Origin: Acinetobacter brisouioides
GTDB taxonomy: Bacteria; Pseudomonadota; Gammaproteobacteria; Pseudomonadales; Moraxellaceae
Assembly: GCF_004331075.1 (NCBI RefSeq)
Contig: NZ_SJNX01000003.1
Coordinates: 229,495-293,494 of the forward strand
DNA length: 64,000 bases
Reading direction: 5' to 3'
The notes under the pieces are model-generated. The model saw only the letters and a program-made list of their open reading frames with translations, was not told the DNA's origin and made no database searches. This document shows, in pieces, positions 37,622 to 46,998 of the stretch. The translations under genes and the position numbers were made by a program. Every line of letters starts with the position of its first letter. Within the stretch, counting starts at the first letter, position 1.

Positions 37622-38724
37622 GATGCTGTTCTCTCAGTACTGAGGTGATAAAGTGCCAACCATTGTTGCAGCATACTCTGCATGGAGTAATGCTGCTGAA
37701 TGCGCTGACGGTTCTGCTGCCCCAATTGGGCTTTTTGTTCTGTCGACAATTGTAACGCTTGGACAAGTTTTTTGCTGAGCATTTCTGCGTTTTGTGGCGG
37801 AACCAGCCACTCAGGCTCACCCAACACTTCTTTTACGCCACCGCAATCGGTCGCCACCACCACACGTTCACAGCTCATGGCTTCTGCTACTACCAAGCCA
37901 AACCCTTCCCAAGCCGAGGACAGCACAAATACATCTGCCGCCGACAGCAATGCTGCAACATCATGCCGCACGCCCAGAAAACGGATCTGATCTGCCAAGT
38001 TCAACTGCTGCACCTGCTGTTCAAGTTCAGCGCGTTGCACCCCATCGCCCACAATCAATAACTGAGCTTTTGGCTGAGTTTGTTGGAGTAAGCGAAATGC
38101 CTGAATCAGGTTGGGATAATCTTTGGCTTGCATCAAACGCCCGACCGCCATCAATACAGGTGTCTCTGCTGAACAGCCCAGTTGCTGACGAAGCTGCTGA
38201 CGTGCCAATGCAGAATATTGAAATTTTTGTGTATCAATGCCGTTGCTGACGGTGGTGCTTTTGGCTGCACTAAAGGCTTTTTGGGCAATAAAAAAATCGG
38301 TGGCTTCCTGACTGACATTGGTATTCAGATCACTATAACGGTCGGTCAAGCGGTACAACCACTGCCGTGCTTTACCTCCAATCGCCTTGCTGTGTGCAGT
38401 ACAAATCAAATATGGAATCTGTGCCGAACGACGTAGCAAACGAGCAAATAAAATCGCATGGAACATGTGTGCATGTACCACATCGGGCTGAAACTGCTGC
38501 ATGATCTGGGCAAAACGCTGGGCACTTTGCGAGAAGTTCGCCAGTGAATTTAAACCCAGTTGAATCAGTTCAATCTCGGCTTGCTGTGGTCGAACCTCAA
38601 TTTCGCCACGCAAATAAGCGATTTTGACCTGATGCCCTGCCATAAACAGTTGATCAGCAAGACTGGTCACGACTTTTTCCGCACCACCCAAACCCAAGCC
38701 TGTAATCAGCAACAAAATTTTCAT
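37618..38724 (-). CDS. GT4 glycosyltransferase
   Basis: This family-4 GT-B transferase has 368 residues from the ATG at 38724; a TTG two codons earlier is less likely. The N-terminus [19 protein letters not shown] is the classic glycine-rich start. [31 protein letters not shown] and the donor motif [20 protein letters not shown] with its EX7E residues follow. It lies between another GT4 gene and wbpP within the Wzx operon. Sugar donor and linkage cannot be deduced. It would extend the ItrA-primed unit. Confidence 0.85.
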   Translation of the reverse strand: MKILLLITGLGLGGAEKVVTSLADQLFMAGHQVKIAYLRGEIEVRPQQAEIELIQLGLNSLANFSQSAQRFAQIMQQFQPDVVHAHMFHAILFARLLRRSAQIPYLICTAHSKAIGGKARQWLYRLTDRYSDLNTNVSQEATDFFIAQKAFSAAKSTTVSNGIDTQKFQYSALARQQLRQQLGCSAETPVLMAVGRLMQAKDYPNLIQAFRLLQQTQPKAQLLIVGDGVQRAELEQQVQQLNLADQIRFLGVRHDVAALLSAADVFVLSSAWEGFGLVVAEAMSCERVVVATDCGGVKEVLGEPEWLVPPQNAEMLSKKLVQALQLSTEQKAQLGQQNRQRIQQHYSMQSMLQQWLALYHLSTERTAS

Positions 38725-38736
38725 GGTCAAACTCGC

Positions 38737-39819
38737 TTAAGCTTGGGCAAACAGTTGCAGCCACTGTGCCACAATCTGCTCGGTGGAATACTGTTGCACA
38801 TGTTGCTGATTGTATTGAGCAATCGTTTGATAATGCTCAGTATCCAAGCTCATCATCTGCGCTAATTTGTCACTCAAAGCCTGTACATTTTCAGCAGCAA
38901 CCAATCGGTTTGGCGTGTTGGCCAAAATCTCACGTGGGCCAATCGGACAATCAAAAGCCACAATCGGCAAACCAAAGCTCAGAGCTTCAAGCAGCACCAT
39001 GCCAAAGCCTTCAAAACGCGAGCTTAAACAATATACTGAAGCCTGTGCATAGTACGGTGCAACCTCGGGGGTCGCAGCCACCCAATCCACCGACTTTTCA
39101 ATGCCAAGTTGTGTTGCCTGTTGTTTGAGAGCCTGCTCCTGCTCACCACTACCAACAATCCGCAGCGTCCAGTCAGGATACTTCGAGCTGAGCAATTGCC
39201 AGGCCTCAAGCAGCAAATCAAAACCTTTTTCAGAACGTAAGCGCCCAACCGCAAGCACCGTTTTATGGTTTTGACTCGGTAACTGTGTAGCAATCTGAAA
39301 AGGTGACGGATTGGCAATTGCTTGAATCTTCGCTGAGATTTTAGCAATGCCCTGCTGCCATAACTGTCGGTCATGTTCAGTTAAAGTCACCACCGCATCG
39401 GCATGGCGCGCTGCCCAGACACGCCCGACACGGCGCAAACGCAGACCTAAATCCACTTCAAAATTAAAATGTTCCCAGCAAATATGCTGTACCTTCAAAC
39501 CAAACAAGGCAGGTACAGTAAAAATGCAGGAAATGCTGTCCACCACGACCAAATGCTGAATCTGCTGCTGCTGGACAAAACGGCGTATTTTCCAAATTGT
39601 CCCGAGTAAATGACTTTTCATCGACACAGGCTGTGGATAAAGTGCATGGTTTTCCACACGGGCATCCAAGGCAAAAAATGGACGCTCACCTTGTGATAAA
39701 TTCAGAATACACACCTGCTGTCCCTGTGCAGCTAAGGCATTGGCGACCAGTGTCGTAACGCGCTCGGTTCCACCTGCAAGGTTGAGATTGCCAATCAGAA
39801 AGCAAATTTTGCCGATCAT
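38737..39819 (-). CDS. GT4 glycosyltransferase
   Basis: This is a 360-residue GT-B enzyme of the GalNAc-transferase-like GT4 group. It begins KICFLIGNLNLAGGTERVTT with the acceptor loop. VLAVGRLRSEKGFDLLLEAW opens the donor domain. EX7E is in FEGFGMVLLEALSFGLPIVA, followed by DCPIGPREIL, a block frequent in PglA/PglH-like GalNAc transferases. With WbpP and WbpO in the operon, GalNAc or GalNAcA is a reasonable donor, but this is inference. The gene overlaps the GT2 gene upstream by 4 nt. Confidence 0.85.
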   Translation of the reverse strand: MIGKICFLIGNLNLAGGTERVTTLVANALAAQGQQVCILNLSQGERPFFALDARVENHALYPQPVSMKSHLLGTIWKIRRFVQQQQIQHLVVVDSISCIFTVPALFGLKVQHICWEHFNFEVDLGLRLRRVGRVWAARHADAVVTLTEHDRQLWQQGIAKISAKIQAIANPSPFQIATQLPSQNHKTVLAVGRLRSEKGFDLLLEAWQLLSSKYPDWTLRIVGSGEQEQALKQQATQLGIEKSVDWVAATPEVAPYYAQASVYCLSSRFEGFGMVLLEALSFGLPIVAFDCPIGPREILANTPNRLVAAENVQALSDKLAQMMSLDTEHYQTIAQYNQQHVQQYSTEQIVAQWLQLFAQA

Positions 39820-40775
39820 TTTTTCAGACCCAAACGGCGCAAGGTACGGTCAAACAATAAAAATGCCACGCCATAATGGAAAAACAGACGATTCCCACGG
39901 TTACGGATCATCTCTTCATTGAGTGGATGCTGACGCATTTGCTGTTTTAAAGTTTTCCAGCGCTGCTGCGCCGCGCTGATTCCATCGGCATTCAAGACAT
40001 CCATAATATGCGACTGGCTAATCGCAATCATGGTTGCCACCAGTTCAGGATGCTGTTCAATACGTTCTAAATAAAACAGCGGCACGCCACCCAAATCATC
40101 AATATTTTTACGGGATTTGGTCGCGGTAATGCCTTGCGGATTGATACGGTAATTGATCAACACTTCAGGGCTGAAATAAGCGGTTTTTGCTGCGAAAAAT
40201 AACAACGGTGTGGTGTAGGCATCTTCATAGTTTTTGCCCACAGGAAAGCGAATGTCTTTAAATAACTCGCGTTTATAGACCCGCAGCCATGCAAACCAAG
40301 CCGAACGGTTGGACAGTTCCAGTAAAATGTCCTGATTAAGGGTTTGCAAACCTTGCTTGGACATACGGTGTAAAAACGGAATGGTATTGCCTTGGTCATC
40401 CACCCGTTGCACTGCAAATTGCACAATGTCGGCATCGGTCTGAATGCCTTTAAACACTTCAGCAAAATACTGCAGATTGAGATAATCATCTGAATCTAAA
40501 AACGCTACATACTCGCCTTGCGCCTCTCCAATCCCTGTATTACGTGCCCCACTCAAGCCCTGATTTTTTTGTCGAACAATACGAAATTGCTGCTGTACCG
40601 TTTCAGGCTGCTGTGCCAAAAACTGCTGCGCTTTGGCAACCGACTGGTCTGGACTACCATCATCGACCACAATCACCTCAACCCCAGGCACAGGCAACTG
40701 CTGGCAGATACTGGTCAGGCATTGTTCAATGTATTTTTCGACATTATAAACAGGGATGATCAAGCTCAGCTTCAT
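39816..40775 (-). CDS. GT2 glycosyltransferase
   Basis: This 319-residue family-2 (GT-A) enzyme starts LSLIIPVYNVEKYIEQCLTS. It has VIVVDDGSPDQSV, SGARNTGIGEAQGEYVAFLD with the DXD-type SDDY, and a metal/base region around GKNYEDAYTTPLLF. Two short hydrophobic or amphipathic stretches near the C-terminus may dock it to the membrane. It is encoded between the Wzx gene and a GT4 gene in the same operon. Donor sugar is unknown. Confidence 0.85.
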   Translation of the reverse strand: MKLSLIIPVYNVEKYIEQCLTSICQQLPVPGVEVIVVDDGSPDQSVAKAQQFLAQQPETVQQQFRIVRQKNQGLSGARNTGIGEAQGEYVAFLDSDDYLNLQYFAEVFKGIQTDADIVQFAVQRVDDQGNTIPFLHRMSKQGLQTLNQDILLELSNRSAWFAWLRVYKRELFKDIRFPVGKNYEDAYTTPLLFFAAKTAYFSPEVLINYRINPQGITATKSRKNIDDLGGVPLFYLERIEQHPELVATMIAISQSHIMDVLNADGISAAQQRWKTLKQQMRQHPLNEEMIRNRGNRLFFHYGVAFLLFDRTLRRLGLKK

Positions 40776-40785
40776 CGGAGTATTC

Positions 40786-42054
40786 TCAGCGTTTTAAATA
40801 GGTAGACGGTTTAAAGATACGAATATGCGTGTCTAAAATTAAACCCTGCTTATAAAAGTAATTAAACAGCGTTAAAGACAAAATTTCTGTGGCGAGAATC
40901 GCAAAAATCGCCCCATACAAGGCAAAATAATGAATCGCCAAGAAGGTCACGATGACATTAAATGCAACCAGAGTCATGGTCTTATGATGCAAATAATCAT
41001 AGGCATTGAACTTGATCAGATACTTTTCTGCTACGGTCGACATGCCTGAAAACAGGGTCACGAACACTGCAATAATCAGAATATCATTGACCTGCTGATA
41101 GGCAGCACCATACAACCACTGGATAATCCAGTGCCCGAACAACGCGAAAAATACCGCAGCCGAAGACGCAATCACGATAACCATCAAGTTTAAACGTGCC
41201 ACCATGTTCTGGCTGCGTTCAAAGTCTTTTTCCGCATAAATCTGGGTTAAAAAAGAGGAAATAAAAGCATTTAAAACAAAATAAAAACTGCTACCAAGGG
41301 TCATTGCCACCGAATAAATCCCCAGATCATGCTGTGACTTCATCCCCAAAAACAGTTGCGAGGTCTTGGTAAAAATCGCAATCGACAATGTATACAGCAC
41401 CAGTTTGCGTCCGACTTTCAGCACATAGCCGCGATACTGCTGTAACCGATCGGCAATACGCTGAGGATTACTCAATTTTTTACGCGCAAAAATCATCCGA
41501 CGCATCAAAAATGGCACCAGCGTCACCAACACAATCGGAATACTTAAATAGCTGACAGGCAACTGCAATTCAGCAATGCCATAACGCACAATCAGGCTGA
41601 CCAAAATCGCGGTGACATTGCAGATGGTATTAAAACGTGACTGCAAAGTGGCATTGAAATAAATGCTATATGCCGTGTCATGCAGAGAAAAATACACCCC
41701 GATACAGGCAGCCACCGAAAAAATAAAGGTTAGTGGATCAACAGTTAAATACAGATACAACAGCACCAGACTGGCAAAGACCGCAAAAAACAGGTTGCGT
41801 AAAGTACGCGTGGCAAAAATGATGTGTTCGCCTGTTTTGCGGTTTTGACTAGTTTTTTGGAAAATCAGGTTGTCTGAGCCAAACAACGATACCGTTTGCA
41901 CAATTGCAAAAATCGAGGTGGCAAAAGTCAGCTTCCCGAAATTGGCAGGGCCAATATAACGTGCCACAAACGAGGTCACGAAAATTAATCCAAAAATGGA
42001 CAACAGCTTTTCAGCCATCATCCACAATGAATTGAGATAGACTTTTTTACTCAT
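40786..42054 (-). CDS. wzx: Wzx lipid-linked oligosaccharide flippase
   Basis: This 422-residue inner-membrane protein of the polysaccharide-transporter/MOP superfamily has about 12 hydrophobic segments. The N-terminus WMMAEKLLSIFGLIFVTSFV with ARYIGPANFGKL is the typical Polysacc_synt start. It would flip the undecaprenyl-linked oligosaccharide made by ItrA and the neighbouring transferases to the periplasm. A Wzx normally works with a Wzy polymerase; I find no multi-spanning candidate with a large periplasmic loop in this window. It begins 8 bp after the wbpO stop codon. Confidence 0.9.
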   Translation of the reverse strand: MSKKVYLNSLWMMAEKLLSIFGLIFVTSFVARYIGPANFGKLTFATSIFAIVQTVSLFGSDNLIFQKTSQNRKTGEHIIFATRTLRNLFFAVFASLVLLYLYLTVDPLTFIFSVAACIGVYFSLHDTAYSIYFNATLQSRFNTICNVTAILVSLIVRYGIAELQLPVSYLSIPIVLVTLVPFLMRRMIFARKKLSNPQRIADRLQQYRGYVLKVGRKLVLYTLSIAIFTKTSQLFLGMKSQHDLGIYSVAMTLGSSFYFVLNAFISSFLTQIYAEKDFERSQNMVARLNLMVIVIASSAAVFFALFGHWIIQWLYGAAYQQVNDILIIAVFVTLFSGMSTVAEKYLIKFNAYDYLHHKTMTLVAFNVIVTFLAIHYFALYGAIFAILATEILSLTLFNYFYKQGLILDTHIRIFKPSTYLKR

Positions 42055-42062
42055 GATGCCGC

Positions 42063-43340
42063 TTACAGACGGATGTCCACACAGTCTTTATCGAGCACAT
42101 ATTTCAAGTCATACAGCACAAAATTGGCTTTACACATTTTGGCAATATCGTCACGGCTTAACTGTTTAAACTGCTGATGAGCAACGGCTAACACCACCGC
42201 ATCATAGTAATGGTTTTTCGGCTGATCAGTCAGTTCCAAACCATATTCATGCTGCACTTCGGCAGCATCGACCCACGGATCATACACATCGGCCTGAATG
42301 TGGTATTCCTGCAATTCATGAATAATATCAATGATGCGAGTGTTGCGGATATCTGGACAGTTTTCTTTAAAGCTCAGACCCAGTACCAAGACTTTTGCGC
42401 CTTCGACCTGAATACGCTTTTTCACCATGGTTTTGACCAGTTGCGTCACCACATAAGCACCCATACTGTCATTTAGACGGCGACCCGCCAAAATAATTTC
42501 AGGATGATAACCAATTGCCTGCGCTTTATGGGTTAAATAGTACGGATCAACCCCAATACAGTGCCCACCCACCAGACCTGGACGGAATGGTAAGAAGTTC
42601 CACTTGGTGCCTGCGGCTTTGAGCACATCTTCGGTGTCGATGCCCATTTTATTGAAAATCAACGCCAGTTCATTGATGAGTGCAATATTGACATCGCGCT
42701 GGGTGTTTTCAATGACCTTTGCCGCTTCAGCGACTTTAATACTCGGAGCTTTGTGTGTACCTGCGGTGATAATCAGGTTATAGACTTCATCGACATAATC
42801 GGCAATTTCAGGGGTTGAACCCGAAGTAATTTTTAAAATATTAGTGACGCGGTGTTCTTTGTCGCCTGGGTTAATGCGCTCTGGGCTATAACCTGCATAG
42901 AAATCCTGATTAAAGATGAGACCTGACACTTTTTCCAGTACAGGAATACACACTTCTTCGCTCGCTCCCGGATACACGGTCGACTCGTATACCACGATAT
43001 CGCCTTTTTTCAGGACTCGACCAATACTTTCTGAGGCTTTCACCAACGGGGTTAAGTCAGGCTGTTTATACTGGTCAATCGGCGTCGGGACAGTCACGAT
43101 AAAGAAGTTACAATCCTGTAAATCATCAATCTGGGTGGTATAGCTTAAATGGCTTGCCTGTTGTAATTCTTCTGGCGAGGTTTCCAAAGTATGATCCTGA
43201 CCGCTTCGAAGTTCATCAATACGCTTTTGTTGAATATCGAACCCGACTGTTGCGACAGTTTTACCAAATTCGACAGCCAGAGGGAGTCCCACATAGCCTA
43301 AACCAACAATCGCGATTTTGAGTTGATCTCGTTGCAACAT
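42063..43340 (-). CDS. wbpO: UDP-N-acetyl-D-glucosamine 6-dehydrogenase (WbpO/TviB/Gna)
   Basis: It oxidises UDP-GlcNAc or UDP-GalNAc to the corresponding hexosaminuronic acid. The 425-residue protein has [19 protein letters not shown] near residue 8, [26 protein letters not shown], and the catalytic Cys in [26 protein letters not shown] is the nucleotide-binding end. It is called gna in Acinetobacter K loci and pairs with WbpP. I place the start at ATG 43340, since the upstream alternative is a TTG that would swallow an AGGA ribosome-binding site. It is the first gene of the leftward operon. In A. baumannii wza-wzb-wzc normally lie between it and fkpA; here they are absent. Confidence 0.93.
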   Translation of the reverse strand: MLQRDQLKIAIVGLGYVGLPLAVEFGKTVATVGFDIQQKRIDELRSGQDHTLETSPEELQQASHLSYTTQIDDLQDCNFFIVTVPTPIDQYKQPDLTPLVKASESIGRVLKKGDIVVYESTVYPGASEEVCIPVLEKVSGLIFNQDFYAGYSPERINPGDKEHRVTNILKITSGSTPEIADYVDEVYNLIITAGTHKAPSIKVAEAAKVIENTQRDVNIALINELALIFNKMGIDTEDVLKAAGTKWNFLPFRPGLVGGHCIGVDPYYLTHKAQAIGYHPEIILAGRRLNDSMGAYVVTQLVKTMVKKRIQVEGAKVLVLGLSFKENCPDIRNTRIIDIIHELQEYHIQADVYDPWVDAAEVQHEYGLELTDQPKNHYYDAVVLAVAHQQFKQLSRDDIAKMCKANFVLYDLKYVLDKDCVDIRL

Positions 43341-43626
43341 AGACAGTCCGATCCTAATCAATAAAGTAAAAGAGGATCATAATGGATGATCCTTACAGGC
43401 TGACTAATATAACAGAAATCAGACTGATTTTTCGGATAAAAAAGCGAGTTCGAGCTTTAGTACCGGCTGGCTTTATTTACAGATTTAAAACACGTTTTTG
43501 GTCAGATTAGGCGGTTACTTCACACAAAAAACATACCGTTTGTTTACAATCCATTATATGCTTAGAGCCACCAATGCCTGCATGATCAGGCAAGCTGTTT
43601 TAATCAAATAAAATTGGATTCCTCTT
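43341..43626. promoter_or_regulatory. Divergent promoter region between wbpO and fkpA
   Basis: This 286-bp spacer is where the wza-wzb-wzc genes would lie in A. baumannii; it contains no coding signal. It must drive the leftward polysaccharide operon and rightward fkpA. An 8-bp perfect inverted repeat, AGGATCAT (43373-43380) and ATGATCCT (43386-43393) with a 5-nt loop, lies 33 bp upstream of the wbpO start. It could be an operator or a hairpin in the leader. No JUMPstart/ops element is recognisable. Confidence 0.5.
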
Positions 43627-44325
43627 ATGAGTAAAGCCTTACCCGTTGCTGTTGCAGTTATTTTAGGCGGCGCTGCACTTGTTCCTGTTTTTTATGCATC
43701 TCAACACCCTGCTCCAGCAAAGACCCATCGCGCATCAGCAGGCACGTCATCTGAACCGAAAAAGGTTCTGAGCTATATGCAAGGCTACCAAATGGGTGGT
43801 CAGGTTTCTCCTGAAATGGATATTGACGGTTTTGCCCAAGGTCTGCGTGACGCTCGCGAACACAAACCGCACGCTTACAACGATCAGCAAGTTAAAGAAG
43901 CTATCGTTAATTATCAAAAAGAATTACAAGGCAAGCTGACCAACTTGCAACAACAGAACAAAACTTTCCTTGCTGAAAACGGCAAGAAAGCTGGCGTAAA
44001 AACCACAGCTTCTGGTTTGCAATATGAAATCATCAAACAAGGTACAGGCAAACAGGCGACTGCCAATTCAACTGTAAAAGTGAATTATGAAGGCAAACTG
44101 GTTGACGGTACGGTCTTTGACAGCAGCTATGCGCGCGGTGAACCGGCTGAATTCCCACTTGCAGGTACGATTCCAGGCTGGATTGAAGGGATTCCATTGC
44201 TCAAAGAAGGTGGCAGCATCATGCTTTACGTTCCAGCCAAACTGGCTTATGGTGAACAAGGTAACCAAACCATTCCACCAAATAGCGTATTGATCTTCAA
44301 GGTCGATTTACTTGCTGTGAAATAA
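43627..44325 (+). CDS. fkpA: FKBP-type peptidyl-prolyl isomerase FkpA
   Basis: This periplasmic prolyl isomerase/chaperone has 232 residues. An N-terminal hydrophobic segment (residues 4-25) acts as signal or anchor. A helical dimerisation domain follows (MQGYQMGGQVSPEMDIDGFA, typical FKBP_N). The C-terminal FKBP domain has GTGKQATANSTVKVNYEGKL, GTVFDSSYARGEP and IPPNSVLIFKVDLL. In Acinetobacter this gene is the conserved flank used to define the K locus. It is transcribed away from the polysaccharide operon and precedes a second FKBP gene. Confidence 0.92.
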   Translation: MSKALPVAVAVILGGAALVPVFYASQHPAPAKTHRASAGTSSEPKKVLSYMQGYQMGGQVSPEMDIDGFAQGLRDAREHKPHAYNDQQVKEAIVNYQKELQGKLTNLQQQNKTFLAENGKKAGVKTTASGLQYEIIKQGTGKQATANSTVKVNYEGKLVDGTVFDSSYARGEPAEFPLAGTIPGWIEGIPLLKEGGSIMLYVPAKLAYGEQGNQTIPPNSVLIFKVDLLAVK

Positions 44326-44346
44326 TCAAAACAATGGAAAGTCACT

Positions 44347-44604
44347 AGGGTCTGTTGAGGTTTCGCAGGCGTCTGCGACGACAGCTATTTTTTGAGTATT
44401 TCGAGGCAAGAACGATGAAATTTAGTGATTCTAAATAAATCATTATTAACCAAGAAATACTCAAAATAACCGAGTTGCCACGGATTAGGGCTAAAACTTG
44501 GTTATGAAACTCGACAATGGAATCACCATTGCTTTCGTTCCATGTCTGGTTTAAGTCATTTTGCCAATAACGTAGGACATAGATGAAATATCAATAAACC
44601 CTGC
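44347..44604. repeat. MITE-like element with about 18-bp terminal inverted repeats
   Basis: AGGGTCTGTTGAGGTTTC near 44347 and the complement of GAAATATCAATAAACCCT near 44604 match at 14 of 18 positions and enclose about 255 bp with no gene. The terminal sequence resembles ends I associate with IS5-type elements of Acinetobacter. The inside has short hairpins but no transposase fragment that I can recognise. The outer boundary may be off by a few bases. Confidence 0.5.
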
Positions 44605-44632
44605 TCTCCATTTGTATTTTAGGAAGATGATA

Positions 44633-45325
44633 ATGAAAAAAATCCTGAGCTTTGTGTGTATCTTCTCTTGTTTATCCACGCCCGTATGGGCAGCCAGCGC
44701 CATTGATGCCAATAGCTCGCTTAGCACACAAGCAGGTTATAGTTTTGGCTATCTTTTGGGAAAAAGTAATGCTGAAGCTATACAAGGGCTCGATTTAAAT
44801 GCCTTTGTTCAGGGCTTGACTGCTGCATCGCACAACCAAAACCCTGCATTATCAGAACAGGAAATGGCAAATGCCTTGGCGCTTTATAAAAAACAAGCTG
44901 AAGCCAAAGACCTTTTGCAACATCAGCAGCAAGCTCAAATCAATGCTAAAGCTGGCGCTGATTTTTTAGCCAACAATGCCCACCAAGCTGGCGTAGTGAC
45001 TACTGCCTCAGGTCTGCAATATCAAGTGATCAAAGCAGGTCAAGGCAAAAGCCCAAGCAAAAATAGTACAGTTGAAATCAACTATGAAGGTCGGCTGATT
45101 GACGGCACCGTTTTCGATAGCTCAATTGCCCGTGAACAGGCGGCTGATTTTCGAGTCAGTGAAGTGGTCAGCGGCTTGGCCGAAGGTTTACTGACCATGA
45201 AAGAAGGCGGTAAAACCCGCTTCTTTATTCCAGCCAAACTGGGTTATGGTGAAATTGGTGCTGGCGATGCCATCGGCCCCAACAGCACCCTGATTTTTGA
45301 TGTAGAGCTGCTTAAAATTAAATAA
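44633..45325 (+). CDS. Second FKBP-type peptidyl-prolyl isomerase (FkpA/FklB-like)
   Basis: A paralogue of the preceding gene, 230 residues from the ATG that starts MKKILSFVCIFSCLSTPVWA, a cleavable Sec signal ending near AAS. The FKBP_N helical domain (QAGYSFGYLLGKSNAEAIQG) and C-terminal FKBP domain (GKSPSKNSTVEINYEGRLID, GTVFDSSIAREQ, IGPNSTLIFDVELL) are intact. The upstream in-frame TTG would lengthen the signal peptide, so the ATG behind the AGGAAG ribosome-binding site is preferred. It acts in the periplasm on outer-membrane or secreted proteins. A MITE-like repeat separates it from fkpA and a terminator follows. Confidence 0.9.
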   Translation: MKKILSFVCIFSCLSTPVWAASAIDANSSLSTQAGYSFGYLLGKSNAEAIQGLDLNAFVQGLTAASHNQNPALSEQEMANALALYKKQAEAKDLLQHQQQAQINAKAGADFLANNAHQAGVVTTASGLQYQVIKAGQGKSPSKNSTVEINYEGRLIDGTVFDSSIAREQAADFRVSEVVSGLAEGLLTMKEGGKTRFFIPAKLGYGEIGAGDAIGPNSTLIFDVELLKIK

Positions 45326-45343
45326 AGAATTAAAAAATCAGTT

Positions 45344-45377
45344 AAAAAAAACCGACATCTTAATGTCGGTTTTTTTA
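45344..45377. terminator. Bidirectional terminator between the FKBP gene and murJ
   Basis: A-tract, ACCGACAT (45351-45358), 4-nt loop, ATGTCGGT (45363-45370), T-tract. Confidence 0.9.
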
Positions 45378-45380
45378 TAT

Positions 45381-46928
45381 TTAATGCTCAGGACGGAGGT
45401 GTCGCGGGCGAAAGCCTGAAAGCAATAAACCAATCGTATAGGTAGCCGCTCCAACCACGCACAGTGCTGTTAGCTCTACGATTTTCATCCATGTAGACAA
45501 ATGCCCGTCGTATAGATGTAAACCATACGCCAGTGCGCCAGCCATACATAAATTGGCAAAGCCATACTGTGCAAAAATCTTTTTCCAGTGTGCACCAAAA
45601 CGGTAAATATTGCGCTTATGTAAGTAGTAATACAGCATCCCTGCATTGACGAATGCCGAACCTGAAGATGCAATTCCAAGTGCCATATGCTCAGCATGCC
45701 AGTGAATGGATTTAAAGAAGCTAATCAAAATCACGTTTAAAATCGCATTGGCAGCAACCGCCATTAAGCCCACACGAACTGGGGTTTTGGTATCTTGCTG
45801 GGCATAAAAACCAGGAGCAAACACCTTAATCAGCATAAATGCCAATACACCACCACTCATACACTGCAATGCCAGTGAGGTCATGTGGGTGTCTTCTGCG
45901 GTAAACTCACCACGTTGGAACAAGGTCTGGATAATCGGCGTTGACAACATAAATAGAGCCACACTAGCAGGCACACCCACCATGATGATGACACGTGCAG
46001 CCCAGTCAATCATGCCACGAAAGCGTTCGAGGTCTTGCTCAGCATGACGCGCTGACAATGACGGTAAAATTACTGTACCAATCGCCACGCCAATTAAACC
46101 CAGTGGCAACTCAGTCATACGCTCGGCGCTATACAACCATGACACCGAACCACTTTGCATGAATGATGCCCAAATGGTATTCAGCAACAGATTGATTTGC
46201 GTCACCGACACGCCAAACAGTGCAGGCAGCATCAGCTTGAGAATACGCTCCACCCCTTCGTGTTTGAAATCGATGCGTGGTGGAATCAGCAATTTCTTGC
46301 GCCACAACTCAGGAATCTGGATGGTGAGCTGAATAAAGCCCGCTGCCAGCACCGCCCAGCCCAATGACATGATTGGGGTTTGCAGATACGGCGTTAGCCA
46401 CCATGCCCCTGCGATCATCACCAGATTCAGCAAAACTGGAGAAAACGCTGGACTAAAAAATGCGCCGTAACTGTTCAGGATACTGCTGGCAAATGCCGTC
46501 AGTGACATAAACATCAAATACGGAATAGTCAAACGAAACATTTCAACCGCTTGTGCGAACTTGTCGGGATCATTGTGGAAACCTGGCGCATAGATATACA
46601 CCACGGCAGGCGCGATGATCATGGCGAGCAAGGTAATCGACGACATCACCACCAGCAGGCAGCCAAACACCCGACTAATCAGGATTTGCACTTCTGCATG
46701 TAAACGTCCGGTTTTGTACTCAGTCAAAATCGGAATGAAGGCTTGGGAAAATGCACCTTCGGCAAACAGTCGCCTGAAAAAATTGGGAATGCGAAATGCA
46801 ACTACAAAGACGTCGAATTCTTTGCCTGCACCAAACACGTTCAGCAACACCATGTCACGCACCAGTCCCAACACACGGGACAGCATGGTCATTGCACTCA
46901 CGATAAAGGTCGACCGCCAAAGCGCCAT
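45381..46928 (-). CDS. murJ: Lipid II flippase MurJ (MviN)
   Basis: MurJ moves lipid II to the periplasmic face for peptidoglycan synthesis. The protein has 515 residues and about 14 membrane helices. It begins LWRSTFIVSAMTMLSRVLGL with VRDMVLLNVFGAGKEFDVF and carries the conserved FRIPNFFRRLFAEGAFSQAF block and MQSGSVSWLYSAERMTELPL. The gene flanks the K locus in Acinetobacter genomes and, by family role, is not a polysaccharide gene. ampD lies upstream in the same orientation, 70 bp away. Confidence 0.96.
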   Translation of the reverse strand: MALWRSTFIVSAMTMLSRVLGLVRDMVLLNVFGAGKEFDVFVVAFRIPNFFRRLFAEGAFSQAFIPILTEYKTGRLHAEVQILISRVFGCLLVVMSSITLLAMIIAPAVVYIYAPGFHNDPDKFAQAVEMFRLTIPYLMFMSLTAFASSILNSYGAFFSPAFSPVLLNLVMIAGAWWLTPYLQTPIMSLGWAVLAAGFIQLTIQIPELWRKKLLIPPRIDFKHEGVERILKLMLPALFGVSVTQINLLLNTIWASFMQSGSVSWLYSAERMTELPLGLIGVAIGTVILPSLSARHAEQDLERFRGMIDWAARVIIMVGVPASVALFMLSTPIIQTLFQRGEFTAEDTHMTSLALQCMSGGVLAFMLIKVFAPGFYAQQDTKTPVRVGLMAVAANAILNVILISFFKSIHWHAEHMALGIASSGSAFVNAGMLYYYLHKRNIYRFGAHWKKIFAQYGFANLCMAGALAYGLHLYDGHLSTWMKIVELTALCVVGAATYTIGLLLSGFRPRHLRPEH

Positions 46929-46998
46929 CGCTTACACCTAAGTCAAATTGGAAGTGGCTATTTTAATGAAAAGCCCAAACAATTTCGTTATTAATTCT

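Noticed and set aside
37794..38249. 151-codon plus-strand frame
   Set aside because: It is antisense to a GT4 gene. Its Pro/Ala/Gln-rich composition is what reverse-strand reading of that gene produces.
43341..43626. JUMPstart/ops element before the polysaccharide operon
   Set aside because: I looked for GGCGGTAGC-like sequence on the minus strand; the closest stretch (AAGCCAGCCGGTACTAAAGC) does not match the ops core.
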